DNA of 64,000 nucleotides. It comes from Roseiarcus fermentans (GTDB taxonomy: Bacteria > Pseudomonadota > Alphaproteobacteria > Rhizobiales > Beijerinckiaceae). The stretch is taken from positions 1-64,000 of the forward strand of contig NZ_QNRK01000013.1 in the NCBI RefSeq assembly GCF_003315135.1, in the 5' to 3' direction. The translations under genes and the position numbers were made by a program. The notes below the pieces were generated by a model. That model did no database searches. It was not told the origin of the DNA and saw only the letters and a program-made list of their open reading frames with translations. Within the stretch, counting starts at the first letter, position 1. Each line of letters opens with the position of its first letter. Positions 44,395-53,391 of the stretch are shown here, piece by piece.

Positions 44395-45765
44395 CTACGA
44401 CTCCACCCCGAGCGACTTCAGCTTGCGGTGCAGCGCCGAGCGCTCCATGCCGATGAACTCGGCGGTGCGCGAGATGTTGCCGCCGAAGCGGTTGAGCTGG
44501 GCGATCAGATAGTCGCGTTCGAAGGCTTCGCGCGCCTCGCGCAGCGGCAGGCCGAGAAGCTTCTCGCCGCCGATGCCGCTCGGCACCGCGGGCACGAGCG
44601 CGCCGACCTCGGCCGGCAGCATGGCGGCGGAAATCTCGGCGTTGGGGTCGCCGAGCGCCAGAATCATCAGCCGCTCGACGTTGTTGCGCAGCTGGCGGAT
44701 GTTGCCGGGCCAGTCGTGCGACTGCAGCACCGCCATGGCGTCGCCGCCGATCCTGCGCGGCGCGACGCCCATGTTGGCGGCGGTCCGCTCCATGAAATAC
44801 TGGACCAGCTCCGGGATGTCCTCACGCCGCTCGGCCAGCGTCGGCACCCGGATCGGCACCACCGACAGGCGGTGGAACAGGTCCTCGCGGAACCGCCCCT
44901 CGGTGATCGCCTCGGCGAGGTCCTGGCTGGTGGAGGAGATGATGCGGACGTCGACGTGGACGCGCGAGGCGCCGCCGACGCGCTGAAAGTTCTGATCGAC
45001 CAGCACGCGCAGGATCTTGGCCTGGGTCTCGCGCGGCATGTCGGCGACCTCGTCGAGATAGAGCGTGCCGCCGTGGGCCTCCTCGAGCGCGCCGATCCGC
45101 CGGGCGCGGCCGGGGCCCTCCTCGACGCCGAACAGCTCCGCCTCCATCGTGTCGGGCGACATCGCGGGCGCGTTGAGCACGACGAACGGCCCGTCGGCGC
45201 GGCCCGAGCGCTCGTGGATCAGCCGGGCGGCGAGCTCCTTGCCGGAGCCGGCGCCCCCGGAAATGAGCACGCGCGAGTTCGCCGGCGCCAGCTTCTCGAT
45301 GATCCGTTTCAGCGCGCCGACCGCGGAGGACGAGCCGACGATCCGGTCGGCCGCGCCGCCGCGCGTGCGAAGGTCCTGCACCTCGCGCTTCAGGCGCGAG
45401 GTTTCGAGGGCGCGCTCGGCGATCAGGATCAGCCGGTCGGCCTTGAACGGCTTCTCGATGAAGTCGTAGGCGCCGAGCTTGATCGCCGTCACCGCGGTCT
45501 CGATGTTGCCGTGGCCGGAGATCATCACCACGGGGACGGTCGGATTCTGCGCCTTGATCGCCTCGAGCAGCTGCAACCCGTCGAGCTTCGAGCCCTGCAG
45601 CCAGATGTCGAGCAGGATGAGCTGCGGCCGGCGCGACTCGACCGCCGCCAGCGCCTCGTCGGAATTGCGCGCCGTGCGCGGCTGGTGGCCCTCGTCCTCG
45701 AGGATGCCCGCGACCAGTTCGCGGATGTCCTCTTCGTCGTCGACGATCAGAATGTCTGCGGCCAT
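44395..45765 (-). CDS. ntrX: Nitrogen/redox response regulator NtrX
   Basis: A 456-residue NtrC-family response regulator. Its receiver domain (ILIVDDEEDIRELV, phospho-acceptor D53 in LLDIWLQG, K104 in FIEKPFKADR) is joined to an AAA+ domain with Walker A GGAGSGKE and Walker B GGTLYLDEVADM, and to a Fis-type helix (GGNISRTAEFIGMERSALHR). The GAFTGA loop that contacts sigma-54 is missing (ELFGVEEGPGRARRIGALEE), as is usual for alphaproteobacterial NtrX, so it probably works without sigma-54. Its start overlaps the ntrY stop by one base (TGATG). Normally dat or hfq follows; here foreign DNA intervenes. Confidence 0.95.
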   Translation of the reverse strand: MAADILIVDDEEDIRELVAGILEDEGHQPRTARNSDEALAAVESRRPQLILLDIWLQGSKLDGLQLLEAIKAQNPTVPVVMISGHGNIETAVTAIKLGAYDFIEKPFKADRLILIAERALETSRLKREVQDLRTRGGAADRIVGSSSAVGALKRIIEKLAPANSRVLISGGAGSGKELAARLIHERSGRADGPFVVLNAPAMSPDTMEAELFGVEEGPGRARRIGALEEAHGGTLYLDEVADMPRETQAKILRVLVDQNFQRVGGASRVHVDVRIISSTSQDLAEAITEGRFREDLFHRLSVVPIRVPTLAERREDIPELVQYFMERTAANMGVAPRRIGGDAMAVLQSHDWPGNIRQLRNNVERLMILALGDPNAEISAAMLPAEVGALVPAVPSGIGGEKLLGLPLREAREAFERDYLIAQLNRFGGNISRTAEFIGMERSALHRKLKSLGVES

Positions 45766-48011
45766 CAGCGTGATCCCGATTTCTCGTTCTGCGGCTCGGC
45801 CGCGTCGCCGGAGGCGCCCGCGATCCGCAATTTCATCACCACCATCGCGCCCCTGCCCCCGTCGGCCCTCGCCAGCCCGTCGATCAGGTCGACCCCGCCG
45901 CCGTGGTCCTCGAAGATCTTGACCACGATCGGCAGGCCGAGCCCCGTGCCCTCGGCGCGCGTCGTGACATAGGGCTCGATCAGGCGATTGCGGTCCTCTT
46001 TGGGGAAGCCCTTGCCGTTGTCGCTGACGGCGATCTCGATGAAGCCGCCGACGTCGGCGTCGAGCGTCACCAGGACCCGCCCCGGCTCGTGGCCTTCGCC
46101 CAGCGCATCGATCCCCTCGGACGCGTTCTTGAGCACGTTGGTCAGCGCCTGCGAGATCAGCCGCCGGTCGAAGTCGGCGGTGACCGCCGTCTCCGGCAGG
46201 CGCGTCTCGAAATCGATGTCGGCGCGCCCGACCCGCATCAGGAACACCGCCTGGCGCACGCAATCGGTCAGGTCGTCGGTCGCCGGGCGCGCCTTGGGCA
46301 TGCGCGCGAACGAGGAGAACTCGTCGACCATGCGCTTGATGTCGTCGACCTGGCGGATGATCGTGTCGGTGCACTGGTCGAACACGTCCTTGCCCTCGAC
46401 GATGTGGCGGCCGTAGCGGCGCTTGAGCCGCTCGGCGCTGAGCTGGATCGGGGTCAGCGGATTCTTGATCTCGTGGGCGATGCGGCGGGCGACGTCGGCC
46501 CAGGCGGCGGTGCGCTGGGCGGTGACGAGATCGCTGATGTCGTCGAGGGTGATGACCGAGCCGGCCTCGCCCCGTCCCGGGCTGCCGGTGACGCGCACGT
46601 TGAGAATCCGCTCGCGCCCGTCGCGCAGCACCGTCGCCTGGCCTTGATGCAGGCGCATGCGCAGCGAGCGCGCCTGCTCCCAGATCAGGCCGATCGAGTG
46701 CTGGACGGAGGCGAGCGGCTGGCCGACGAGGCCGCCCTCGCCGCCGAGCAGGCGCTCGGCGGCGGCGTTGGAGACGGTGATCGCGCCGTTCTTGTCGACG
46801 CCGACGACGCCGGCGGGAACGCCCGACAGCACCGCCTCGATGAAGGCGCGCCGCTCGTCGTTGAGGGCGTTGGCCGCGATCAGGCCGGTCTGCTGGCGCA
46901 GCAGCTCCGCGGTCATCTTGTTGAACGTGTCGCCGAGATGGCCGAGATCGCCGTCGGCGCGGCGGGCCGGGACCTGGACGTGCAGGTTGCCCGAGCCGAC
47001 CTCGTCGGCGGCGCGGATCAGGCGGCGGATCGGCCCGACCAGCCGGTTGGCCCAGGTGAGGCCGAGCCAGATCGCGGAAAACAGCATCGTCAGGGCGAGC
47101 ATCACGAAGACGGTGGCGAAGCCGAGTTCGAGGCTCGTGCGGTGCGCCTCGAACCGGCCCCACATCATCGCGACGTTGGCCGCGTCCTCGGCGACCTTCG
47201 CCGCCAGCGGATCGATGCCGCGCGCGGCGTAGAGGAACTGGTCCTCGGCCCCGGCAATCGGACGGATGGCGACGAAGATGTTGCCGGCGCCGAGGAAGCC
47301 GCACTGGTCCTCGCCGGCGAGCGCGTCCTGGAAGTCGGACGGGTCGGGGCGGGCGATCAGCCGGGTGTCCGAGCCTTCGGCGACCTCGAGCGCGGCGCCG
47401 TCGCTCTTCATCAGCGCGGCCGCCCCGAAGCCGAGGGTCTTCGCCCGCGAGGCGAAGTAGGTCTTGAACTGCGCAGGGTCGGAGCGGAGCAGCAGCGCGC
47501 TGCGGGCGATGTCGCCAGCCGTCAGCTCGACGTCGCGCAGCAGCGCGCGGCACTGGGTCTCGCGGTAGAGCCGGGTCGCCTGATCGGCCTCGTTGATGAA
47601 GCTCGCCACGTCGCCCATGAAGCGCGGGTTGATCGCCCATTCGACCGACACGGTCGCCACGACCGCGGTGACGATGGCGGGGATCGCCGCGACCAGCGAG
47701 AACAGCGCCACGAACCGGCTGTGCAGCCGCGCGCCGGCCCGCGCCGCCCGGCGCGCCGCCCTCAGCCGGTTGAGCTCGATGGCGATCAGCACGATCAGGA
47801 CGAGGACGACGACGCCGTCGCCGACCAGCAGGGCCGCCACCACCGTCTGGGTCGGCAGGATCGGGGTGAAGCCGGCGAACACGAGGAAGGTCGCGAGCGC
47901 GAGCACGAACGCGCCGCCGACCGCGATCGGCCCGAACCGCGCCGTCGGCCCGCTGTCGTCGAACGGCGCCGCCCTCTGCTCGCCAGGTTTCTGTGTCGCG
48001 CCCGTCGTCAA
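45765..48011 (-). CDS. ntrY: Sensor histidine kinase NtrY
   Basis: A large membrane histidine kinase of about 748 residues that phosphorylates NtrX. Two N-terminal membrane segments (VGGAFVLALATFLVFAG and VVAALLVGDGVVVLVLIVLI) and a third (FVALFSLVAAIPAIVTAVV) precede a periplasmic sensor region of about 200 residues, another membrane helix, HAMP, PAS (FIEAVLSGVPAGVVGVDKNG), the H-box RIAHEIKNPLTPIQLS and an ATPase domain (NVLKNASEGID, NGKGFP, GTGLGLPIV). The start is uncertain: the TTG at 48011 is my best guess, and the open frame further upstream reads into a palindromic repeat. In the usual gene order ntrBC would lie upstream; they are not here. Confidence 0.94.
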   Translation of the reverse strand: MTTGATQKPGEQRAAPFDDSGPTARFGPIAVGGAFVLALATFLVFAGFTPILPTQTVVAALLVGDGVVVLVLIVLIAIELNRLRAARRAARAGARLHSRFVALFSLVAAIPAIVTAVVATVSVEWAINPRFMGDVASFINEADQATRLYRETQCRALLRDVELTAGDIARSALLLRSDPAQFKTYFASRAKTLGFGAAALMKSDGAALEVAEGSDTRLIARPDPSDFQDALAGEDQCGFLGAGNIFVAIRPIAGAEDQFLYAARGIDPLAAKVAEDAANVAMMWGRFEAHRTSLELGFATVFVMLALTMLFSAIWLGLTWANRLVGPIRRLIRAADEVGSGNLHVQVPARRADGDLGHLGDTFNKMTAELLRQQTGLIAANALNDERRAFIEAVLSGVPAGVVGVDKNGAITVSNAAAERLLGGEGGLVGQPLASVQHSIGLIWEQARSLRMRLHQGQATVLRDGRERILNVRVTGSPGRGEAGSVITLDDISDLVTAQRTAAWADVARRIAHEIKNPLTPIQLSAERLKRRYGRHIVEGKDVFDQCTDTIIRQVDDIKRMVDEFSSFARMPKARPATDDLTDCVRQAVFLMRVGRADIDFETRLPETAVTADFDRRLISQALTNVLKNASEGIDALGEGHEPGRVLVTLDADVGGFIEIAVSDNGKGFPKEDRNRLIEPYVTTRAEGTGLGLPIVVKIFEDHGGGVDLIDGLARADGGRGAMVVMKLRIAGASGDAAEPQNEKSGSR

Positions 48012-48188
48012 AACCCCAGCGTCCGCCTTCCGCCCCGGCCCGATCGGAGCCCGGGCGAATCGTGGCAATCCTGCAACAATGTTGCCCGATTGAGACGATT
48101 TGGGGGCGAAGCGTCTTCCCCGCGGCGAAACTGCTGTTCCGATCCGGCCGCGACCGCGGACAGGCTGAAGGCGAGCGCGCTTGTCTTC

Positions 48189-48241
48189 GTCATCGCGAGG
48201 CGCCCGCAGGGCGACGCGGCGATCCACGGGCCGCCTGCGCG
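48189..48241. repeat. Half of a palindromic repeat unit
   Basis: gtcatcgcgaggcgcccgca followed by gggcgacgcggcgatccacg is a left arm of the palindromic family that makes up the 50.6-52.8 kb array. The matching right arm is missing. It sits directly upstream of ntrY, and its translation appears as a false N-terminal extension of that gene. Confidence 0.6.
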
Positions 48242-48311
48242 GACGGGTGAAGAACCCGGCGCGCCGCGAGGGCGGACGGACGCCCGAACAGACACGCCGC
48301 GCCGAGGCCGC

Positions 48312-48989
48312 TCAATCCGCGCCGCAATCGGCGAGCACCGCCTTGAGCTGCGCCTCGAGCGGCCCGGCGCCCGGCGCGTAGGCGAGGTCGATCGCCGCGG
48401 TGCCGATGGTGAAGGCGTCGGCCCCGGCGGCGCGGACGGCGGCGATCCGCGCGGCGCAGTCGATCGAGCCCGCCGCGACGACGAGCCCCTGCGCGCCAAA
48501 ACCGCGCCGGCAGGCGGCGACGAGGTCGAGCGGGTCGGCCTCGGTGGCGCGATAGGCGAGAATGTCGGCGCCGGCGCAGCCGAGCGCAGCAAACGCACGG
48601 CAATGCGCCTCGACCTCGTCCGCCCCGCCGCCGAGGCGGGTCGGATGGCCGACCGGACGGCCGGCGAACGGCAGATAGCGGGTCGGCCCGCCCTCGAGCA
48701 GGCGGATTCCCTCCGCCGCGCCGACGCCGCCCATGAGAAAGTCGACGCCGAGGTCGCGGCCGAGCGCGATCGAGCGCAGTTCGTCGGCGGGCGAGGTCGA
48801 GACGATCTCCATCCACACCGAGGCCCCGGCGGCGCGGATCGCCCCCGCGAGGCGCGCCAGCGTCTCCGGCGCCGCGCCGATGTCCTTGAATCCAATGTGT
48901 TTCAACGCCAGCGGCCGGACCGCCTCGACGATCTCGAGCGCATTGGCGACGGTGGCGTCGTCGCGGGTCAGCATGAAGACGAAGTCCAT
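48312..48989 (-). CDS. Predicted TIM-barrel protein of unknown function
   Basis: A 225-residue protein whose strand-loop pattern is that of a small (beta/alpha)8 barrel: FVFMLTRDDATV, HIGFKDIGA, VWMEIVSTSP, VDFLMGGVGA, AYRATEADPLDLV, GLVVAAGSID and ADAFTIGTAAID. The last two strands resemble phosphate-binding ends of HisA/TrpF-like barrels. I do not recognise a characterised family. The start at 48989 (MDFVFMLTRDD) is chosen because the sequence before it is not conserved-looking. It is divergent from gltX with a 225-bp gap. Confidence 0.6.
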   Translation of the reverse strand: MDFVFMLTRDDATVANALEIVEAVRPLALKHIGFKDIGAAPETLARLAGAIRAAGASVWMEIVSTSPADELRSIALGRDLGVDFLMGGVGAAEGIRLLEGGPTRYLPFAGRPVGHPTRLGGGADEVEAHCRAFAALGCAGADILAYRATEADPLDLVAACRRGFGAQGLVVAAGSIDCAARIAAVRAAGADAFTIGTAAIDLAYAPGAGPLEAQLKAVLADCGAD

Positions 48990-49214
48990 GGCCGCGTCCT
49001 CGGCGCGTGATGCGCCGCACAATCCTACCATCGGCCGCGCCGGCATGGGAATGCGGCGAAGGGCGCAAGGCGCCGTGTAGGGCGGGCTCGCCGAGCCCGC
49101 CCGGCGCGGTCGAACGACCGCGCCCTGCAAAGGCCCAGACGCGCGCCTTTGCCTCGGCCCCCCCGTCTGCTATAGGCGCCGCCTTTCCCCGCCCTCTTCG
49201 AGCGTCCCGCAAAA

Positions 49215-50633
49215 ATGTCTCCCATCGTCACCCGCTTCGCGCCCTCCCCGACCGGATTCCTGCACATCGGCGGCGCGCGCACGGCGCTGTTCAACTGGCT
49301 CTACGCCCGGCGGTTCGGCGGAACATTTCTTCTGCGCATCGAGGACACCGACCGCGAGCGCTCGACGCAGGCGGCGGTGGACGCCATTCTCGACGGCCTG
49401 AAATGGCTCGGGCTCGACTGGGACGGCGAGGCGGTCAGCCAGTTCGAGCGGGCGGCGCGCCACCGCGAGGCGGTCGAGGCGATGCTGGCGACGGGCGCGG
49501 CCTATCGCTGCTGGGCGAGCCCGGCGGAGCTCGACGAGATGCGCGAGACGGCGCGGCGCGAGGGCAAGCCGATGCGCTACGACGGCCGCTGGCGCGACCG
49601 CGACCCGTCCGAGGCGCCGCCCGGCGTCGCCCCCGTCATTCGGCTTCGCGCCGCCCAGGAGGGCGAGACCGTGATCGACGACCGGGTGCAGGGCAAGGTG
49701 ACCTTCGCCAACAAGGACCTCGACGACCTCGTGCTGCTGAGATCCGACGGCAATCCGACCTACATGCTCGCCGTCGTCGTCGACGACCACGACATGGGCG
49801 TGACCCACGTGATCCGCGGCGACGACCACCTCACCAACGCCGCCCGCCAGACCCAGATCTACCGGGCGCTCGGCTGGGAGACGCCGATCTGGGCGCACAT
49901 CCCGCTGATCCACGGGGCCGACGGCGCGAAGCTCTCCAAGCGCCACGGCGCGCTCGGGGTCGAGGCGTACCGCGCCATGGGCTACCTGCCGGCGGCGCTG
50001 CGCAACTATCTCGCCCGCCTCGGCTGGAGTTTCGGCGACAAGGAGTTCTTCACCGGCGAGGAACTGACCGCCGCCTTCGACCTCGACGCCATCGGCCGCT
50101 CGCCCTCGCGCTTCGACTTCGCCAAACTCGAGAACATGAACGGCCACTTCATGCGCGCCGCGAGCGACGACGCGCTGTTCGAGTCGCTGGTCGCCACGCT
50201 GCCCTACCTGCCCGGCGGCCCCGCGGTTCTGGAGACGCTCGACTCGCGCAAGCGGGCGCAGCTGCGCGCGGCGATCCCCGGCCTCAAGGAGCGCGCGAAG
50301 ACACTGGTCGAACTGCTCGACGGCGCAGCCTTTCTGTTCGCCGCCCGACCGCTGGCGCTCGACGACAAGGCGCGCGACATCCTGCAGAAGGGAGGCCGGG
50401 CGCATCTGGCGGCGCTGCTGCCGAAGCTCTCGGCCGCCGAGTGGAGCCACGAGGCGCTCGAGGCGGCGGTGCGGACTTACGCGGAAGAGACCGGAGCGAA
50501 ACTCGGTTCGGTCGCCCAGCCGCTGCGCGCCGCGCTCACCGGCCGCTCCACCTCCCCGGGCATTTTCGATGTGCTGACGGTGCTCGGGCGCGAGGAAAGC
50601 CTCGGCCGGATCGCCGATCAGGCGGGGGCGTAG
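49215..50633 (+). CDS. gltX: Glutamyl-tRNA synthetase
   Basis: A 472-residue class I aminoacyl-tRNA synthetase charging tRNA-Glu (and in alphaproteobacteria tRNA-Gln for later amidation). The HIGH motif is [15 protein letters not shown], and the KMSKS motif appears as [10 protein letters not shown]. The central [20 protein letters not shown] and the all-helical anticodon-binding domain at the C-terminus are complete. Many alphaproteobacteria carry two gltX paralogues; this is one of that pair or the sole copy. The gene is followed at once by a long array of palindromic repeats. Confidence 0.96.
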   Translation: MSPIVTRFAPSPTGFLHIGGARTALFNWLYARRFGGTFLLRIEDTDRERSTQAAVDAILDGLKWLGLDWDGEAVSQFERAARHREAVEAMLATGAAYRCWASPAELDEMRETARREGKPMRYDGRWRDRDPSEAPPGVAPVIRLRAAQEGETVIDDRVQGKVTFANKDLDDLVLLRSDGNPTYMLAVVVDDHDMGVTHVIRGDDHLTNAARQTQIYRALGWETPIWAHIPLIHGADGAKLSKRHGALGVEAYRAMGYLPAALRNYLARLGWSFGDKEFFTGEELTAAFDLDAIGRSPSRFDFAKLENMNGHFMRAASDDALFESLVATLPYLPGGPAVLETLDSRKRAQLRAAIPGLKERAKTLVELLDGAAFLFAARPLALDDKARDILQKGGRAHLAALLPKLSAAEWSHEALEAAVRTYAEETGAKLGSVAQPLRAALTGRSTSPGIFDVLTVLGREESLGRIADQAGA

Positions 50634-50649
50634 CAGGCCATCCTCCGCC

Positions 50650-52755
50650 ATCGCGAGGCGCGAAGCGCCGTCGTCCTCGCGAGGCGCGAAGCGCCGTGGC
50701 GATCCAGGGGGCTCAGGCCTAAGCTTCAGCGAGGCGACGCCGACGCCTGCCCCGCCGTCCGGCGCAGCGGCCCCTGGATCGCCGCGTCGCCCTGCGGCCT
50801 CCTCGCGAGGACGGGCGTCGTCATCGCGAGGAGCGAAGCGACGTGGCGATCCAGAGCCGCTGGGCCGCAAGCCGCCGGCGCGGCCGCAGCGCCATCGTCC
50901 AACGCCCGGTGCAGCGGCCTGGATCGCCGCGTCGCCCTTGGGGCTCCTCGCAAGGACGGCGCAAGTGTCACATGTTCAGCCGCTCGAACAAGTCATGCCA
51001 CTGCGGATTGTCGCGCTCGATCAGCGCCAGCTTGTCCTTGCGACTGCCGGACTTGATCTGCTTTTCGCGGGCAATCGCCTCGTCCATGCGCTCGTGCGGC
51101 TCCAACCAGACCAGGAGCTTGCAACCGTATCGTTTGGTGAAGCCTTCGACGGCGCCGGTGCGGTGCTCCCAGGCGCGGCGGCCGATGTTGGACGTGACGC
51201 CCACGTATAGCGTCCCGTTCCGCCGGCTCGCCATGATGTAGACGCAGGGACTTCTCATCGCGTCATAATAAACGGACTCAGACCGTCGGTCATCGCCCCG
51301 TTCGTCATCGCGAGGCGCGAAGCGCCGTGGCGATCCAGAGCCGCTGGGCCGCAAGCCGCCGGCGCAGCCGCAGCGCCCTCGCCCAACACCCCGCGCAGCG
51401 GCCCTGGATCGCCGCGTCGCCCTGCGGGCTCCTCGCGAGGACGGGCGTCGTCATCGCGAACCGCGAAGCGACGTGGCGATCCAGAGCCGCTGGGCCGCAA
51501 GCCGCCGGCGCGGCCGCAGCGCCCTCGCCCAACGCCCGGCGCAGCGGCCCTGGATCGCCGCGTCGCCCTTCGGGCTCCTCGCGAGGACGGGCCTCGTCAT
51601 CGCGAGGAGCGAAGCGACGTCGTCATCGCGAGGAGCGAAGCGACGTGGCGATCCAGAGCCGCTGGGCCGCAAGCCGCCGGCGCAGCCGCAGCGCCCTCGC
51701 CCAACGTCCGGCGCAGCGGCCCTGCGTCGCCGCGTCGCCCTTCGGGCTCCTCGCGAGGACGGGCGTCTTCAGCGCGAGCCGCGAAGCGCCGTCGTCATCG
51801 CGAGGAGCGAAGCGACGTGGCGATCCAGAGCCGCTGGGCCAAAAGCCAGCCGCCGACGAACGCCGCACCCGAGGCAGACGGCCCCTGGATCGCCGCGTCG
51901 CCCTGCGGGCTCCTCGCGAGGACGGGCGTCGTCATCGCGAGCCGCGAAGCGCCGTCGTCATCGTGAGGAGCGAAGCGACGTGGCGATCCAGAGCCGCTGG
52001 GCCAAAAGCCAGCCGCCGATGAACGCCACACCCGAGGCAGACGGCCCCTGGATCGCCGCGTCGCCCTGCGGGATCCTCGCGAGGACGGGCCTCGTCACCG
52101 CGAGCCGCGAAGCGACGTCGTCATCGCGAGGCGCGAAGCGGCGTGGCGATCCAGGAGGCTCAGGCCGAAGCCTCAGCGAGGCGGCGCCGACGCCTGCCCC
52201 GCCGTCCGGCGCAGCGGCCCCTGGATCGCCGCGTCGCCCTTCGGGCTCCTCGCGAGGACGGGCGTCGTCATCGCGAGCCGCGAAGCGACGTCGTCATCGC
52301 GATGCGCGAAGCGGCCTGGCGATCCAGGGGCTCAGGCCGAAGCTTCAGCGAGGCGGCGCCGACGCCGGCGCCAATCCTCGGCGCAGCGGCTCTGGATCGC
52401 CGCGTCGCCCTGCGGGCTCCTCGCGAGGACGGGCGTCGTCATCGCGAGCCGCGAAGCGACGTCGTCATCGCGAGGCGCAACGCGCCGTGGCGATCCAGGA
52501 GGCTCAGGCCGAAGCCTCAGCGAGGCGGCACCGGCGCCGGCGCCAATCCTTGGCGCAGCGGCCCTGGATCGCCGCGTCGCCCTTCGGGCTCCTCGCGAGG
52601 ACGGGCGTCGTCATCGCGAGGAGCGAAGCGCCGTGGCGATCCAGGAGGCTCAGGCCGAAGCCTCAGCGAGGCGGCGCCGACGCCTGCCCCGCCGTCAGGC
52701 GCGGCGGCCCTGGATCGCCGCGTCGCCCTGCGGGCTCCTCGCGAGGACGGCGCGG
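50650..52755. repeat. Array of about 11 long palindromic units
   Basis: Each unit of 140-175 bp has a left arm (gtcatcgcgaggagcgaagc, then gacgtggcgatccag) and an inverted right arm (ctggatcgccgcgtcgccct, then gcgggctcctcgcgaggacg) around a core. By eye the units begin near 50668, 50821, 51304, 51449, 51622, 51768, 51930, 52094, 52267, 52438 and 52609. Cores fall in three classes: A (units 2-5), B (6, 7) and C (1, 8-11). Units 5-10 have a doubled left arm. A GIY-YIG gene (50968-51258) splits the array after unit 2. Confidence 0.85.
50968..51258 (-). CDS. Small GIY-YIG nuclease family protein
   Basis: A 96-residue stand-alone GIY-YIG domain: VYIMASRRNGTLYVGVTSNI gives the two conserved tyrosine motifs, followed by the catalytic Arg in IGRRAWEHR and the metal-binding Glu in DEAIAREKQIK. 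It has no added DNA-binding domain, as in the YhbQ/UPF0213-like group, whose role is not settled. The ATG at 51258 starts directly at the fold; the frame continues upstream into repeat sequence. Repeat units of the palindromic array lie on both sides, within 10 bp of the stop side and 50 bp of the start side. Confidence 0.88.
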   Translation of the reverse strand: MRSPCVYIMASRRNGTLYVGVTSNIGRRAWEHRTGAVEGFTKRYGCKLLVWLEPHERMDEAIAREKQIKSGSRKDKLALIERDNPQWHDLFERLNM

Positions 52756-52793
52756 GACCAGTTCCGGTCGAGCGCCCTCCGCAGCGGCTCGCC

Positions 52794-53012
52794 TCAGCTC
52801 TCGTCCGACGACCACTTCGACGTGAAGCCGATCGGCCGGTGCGGCGGAAGGCGGTAGAGCGGGTTGCCGTCCTGGTCGAGCAGGCCGGTCCGGCGCGGGC
52901 CCCTCTCGGACACGATGACGTCGATCGTGGATCGGCCGGTCCCCCAGTAATAGTCGCCCACATACGACTGCTCGGGCTGCGGCTCGCGATGAATGGCGAT
53001 ATAGCGTGGCAC
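52794..53012 (-). CDS. Conserved small hypothetical protein
   Basis: A 72-residue protein starting at a GTG: PRYIAIHREPQPEQSYVGDY, then TIDVIVSERGPRRTGLLDQD and GNPLYRLPPHRPIGF. The RRTGLLDQDGNPLYR block looks like a conserved short domain I have seen in rhizobial small proteins of unknown role. GGAAGGAG lies twelve bases upstream, a rather long spacing; an in-frame ATG at 53054 is the alternative. It follows directly after the repeat array. Confidence 0.55.
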   Translation of the reverse strand: MPRYIAIHREPQPEQSYVGDYYWGTGRSTIDVIVSERGPRRTGLLDQDGNPLYRLPPHRPIGFTSKWSSDES

Positions 53013-53391
53013 TGGCGGTCTTTGCTCCTTCCGTCGTTGCAGGACAGGCGTCAATGTCAGGAAACACTCCGCCGCCGATACTTCCGGGACCGGATTCTTG
53101 CTGAGCTCGAGCGGCGGGTCGTGCGCGGAATTCTCGCACGGAACCCTTCATCATCGACCTCACGACCCTCATAGTCTGTCGGAGACGGCCTGAGGAGACG
53201 GCAAAACGACGCGACGGGTGTTCATCAAGCTCGCGGGTATTGGCGCGGGCGCGGCGCGGACAGCGACCGCGCCCGCACCGGAGCGCCGCAGTCGCCGATG
53301 AAGGCGCGGACAAACTCTGTCGATAGCGGACAAAGTCTTGCCGAAGGGCCCTGTATGTTCTATCTTTGTTCTCATCACAGGAGAACCCGCC
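53013..53391. other. Divergent intergenic region, 379 bp
   Basis: Separates the small hypothetical gene (minus) from the helix-turn-helix repeat protein (plus). Two near-copies of ggacaaa(ctctg|gtcttg) at about 53307-53343 (gcggacaaactctgtcgata, then gcggacaaagtcttgccg) are a possible direct-repeat operator just upstream of the latter gene. Nothing else is recognised. Confidence 0.4.

Noticed and set aside
50650-52755. CRISPR array.
   Set aside because: Units are long inverted repeats with cores shared between neighbours, not short direct repeats with unique spacers, and no cas gene is present.
51473-52825. A 450-codon open frame over the palindromic array.
   Set aside because: It is a translation of the repeat units themselves, with recurring SPRRPSGSSRGRASS-type residues. 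It has no ribosome site and shifts class with the repeat cores.
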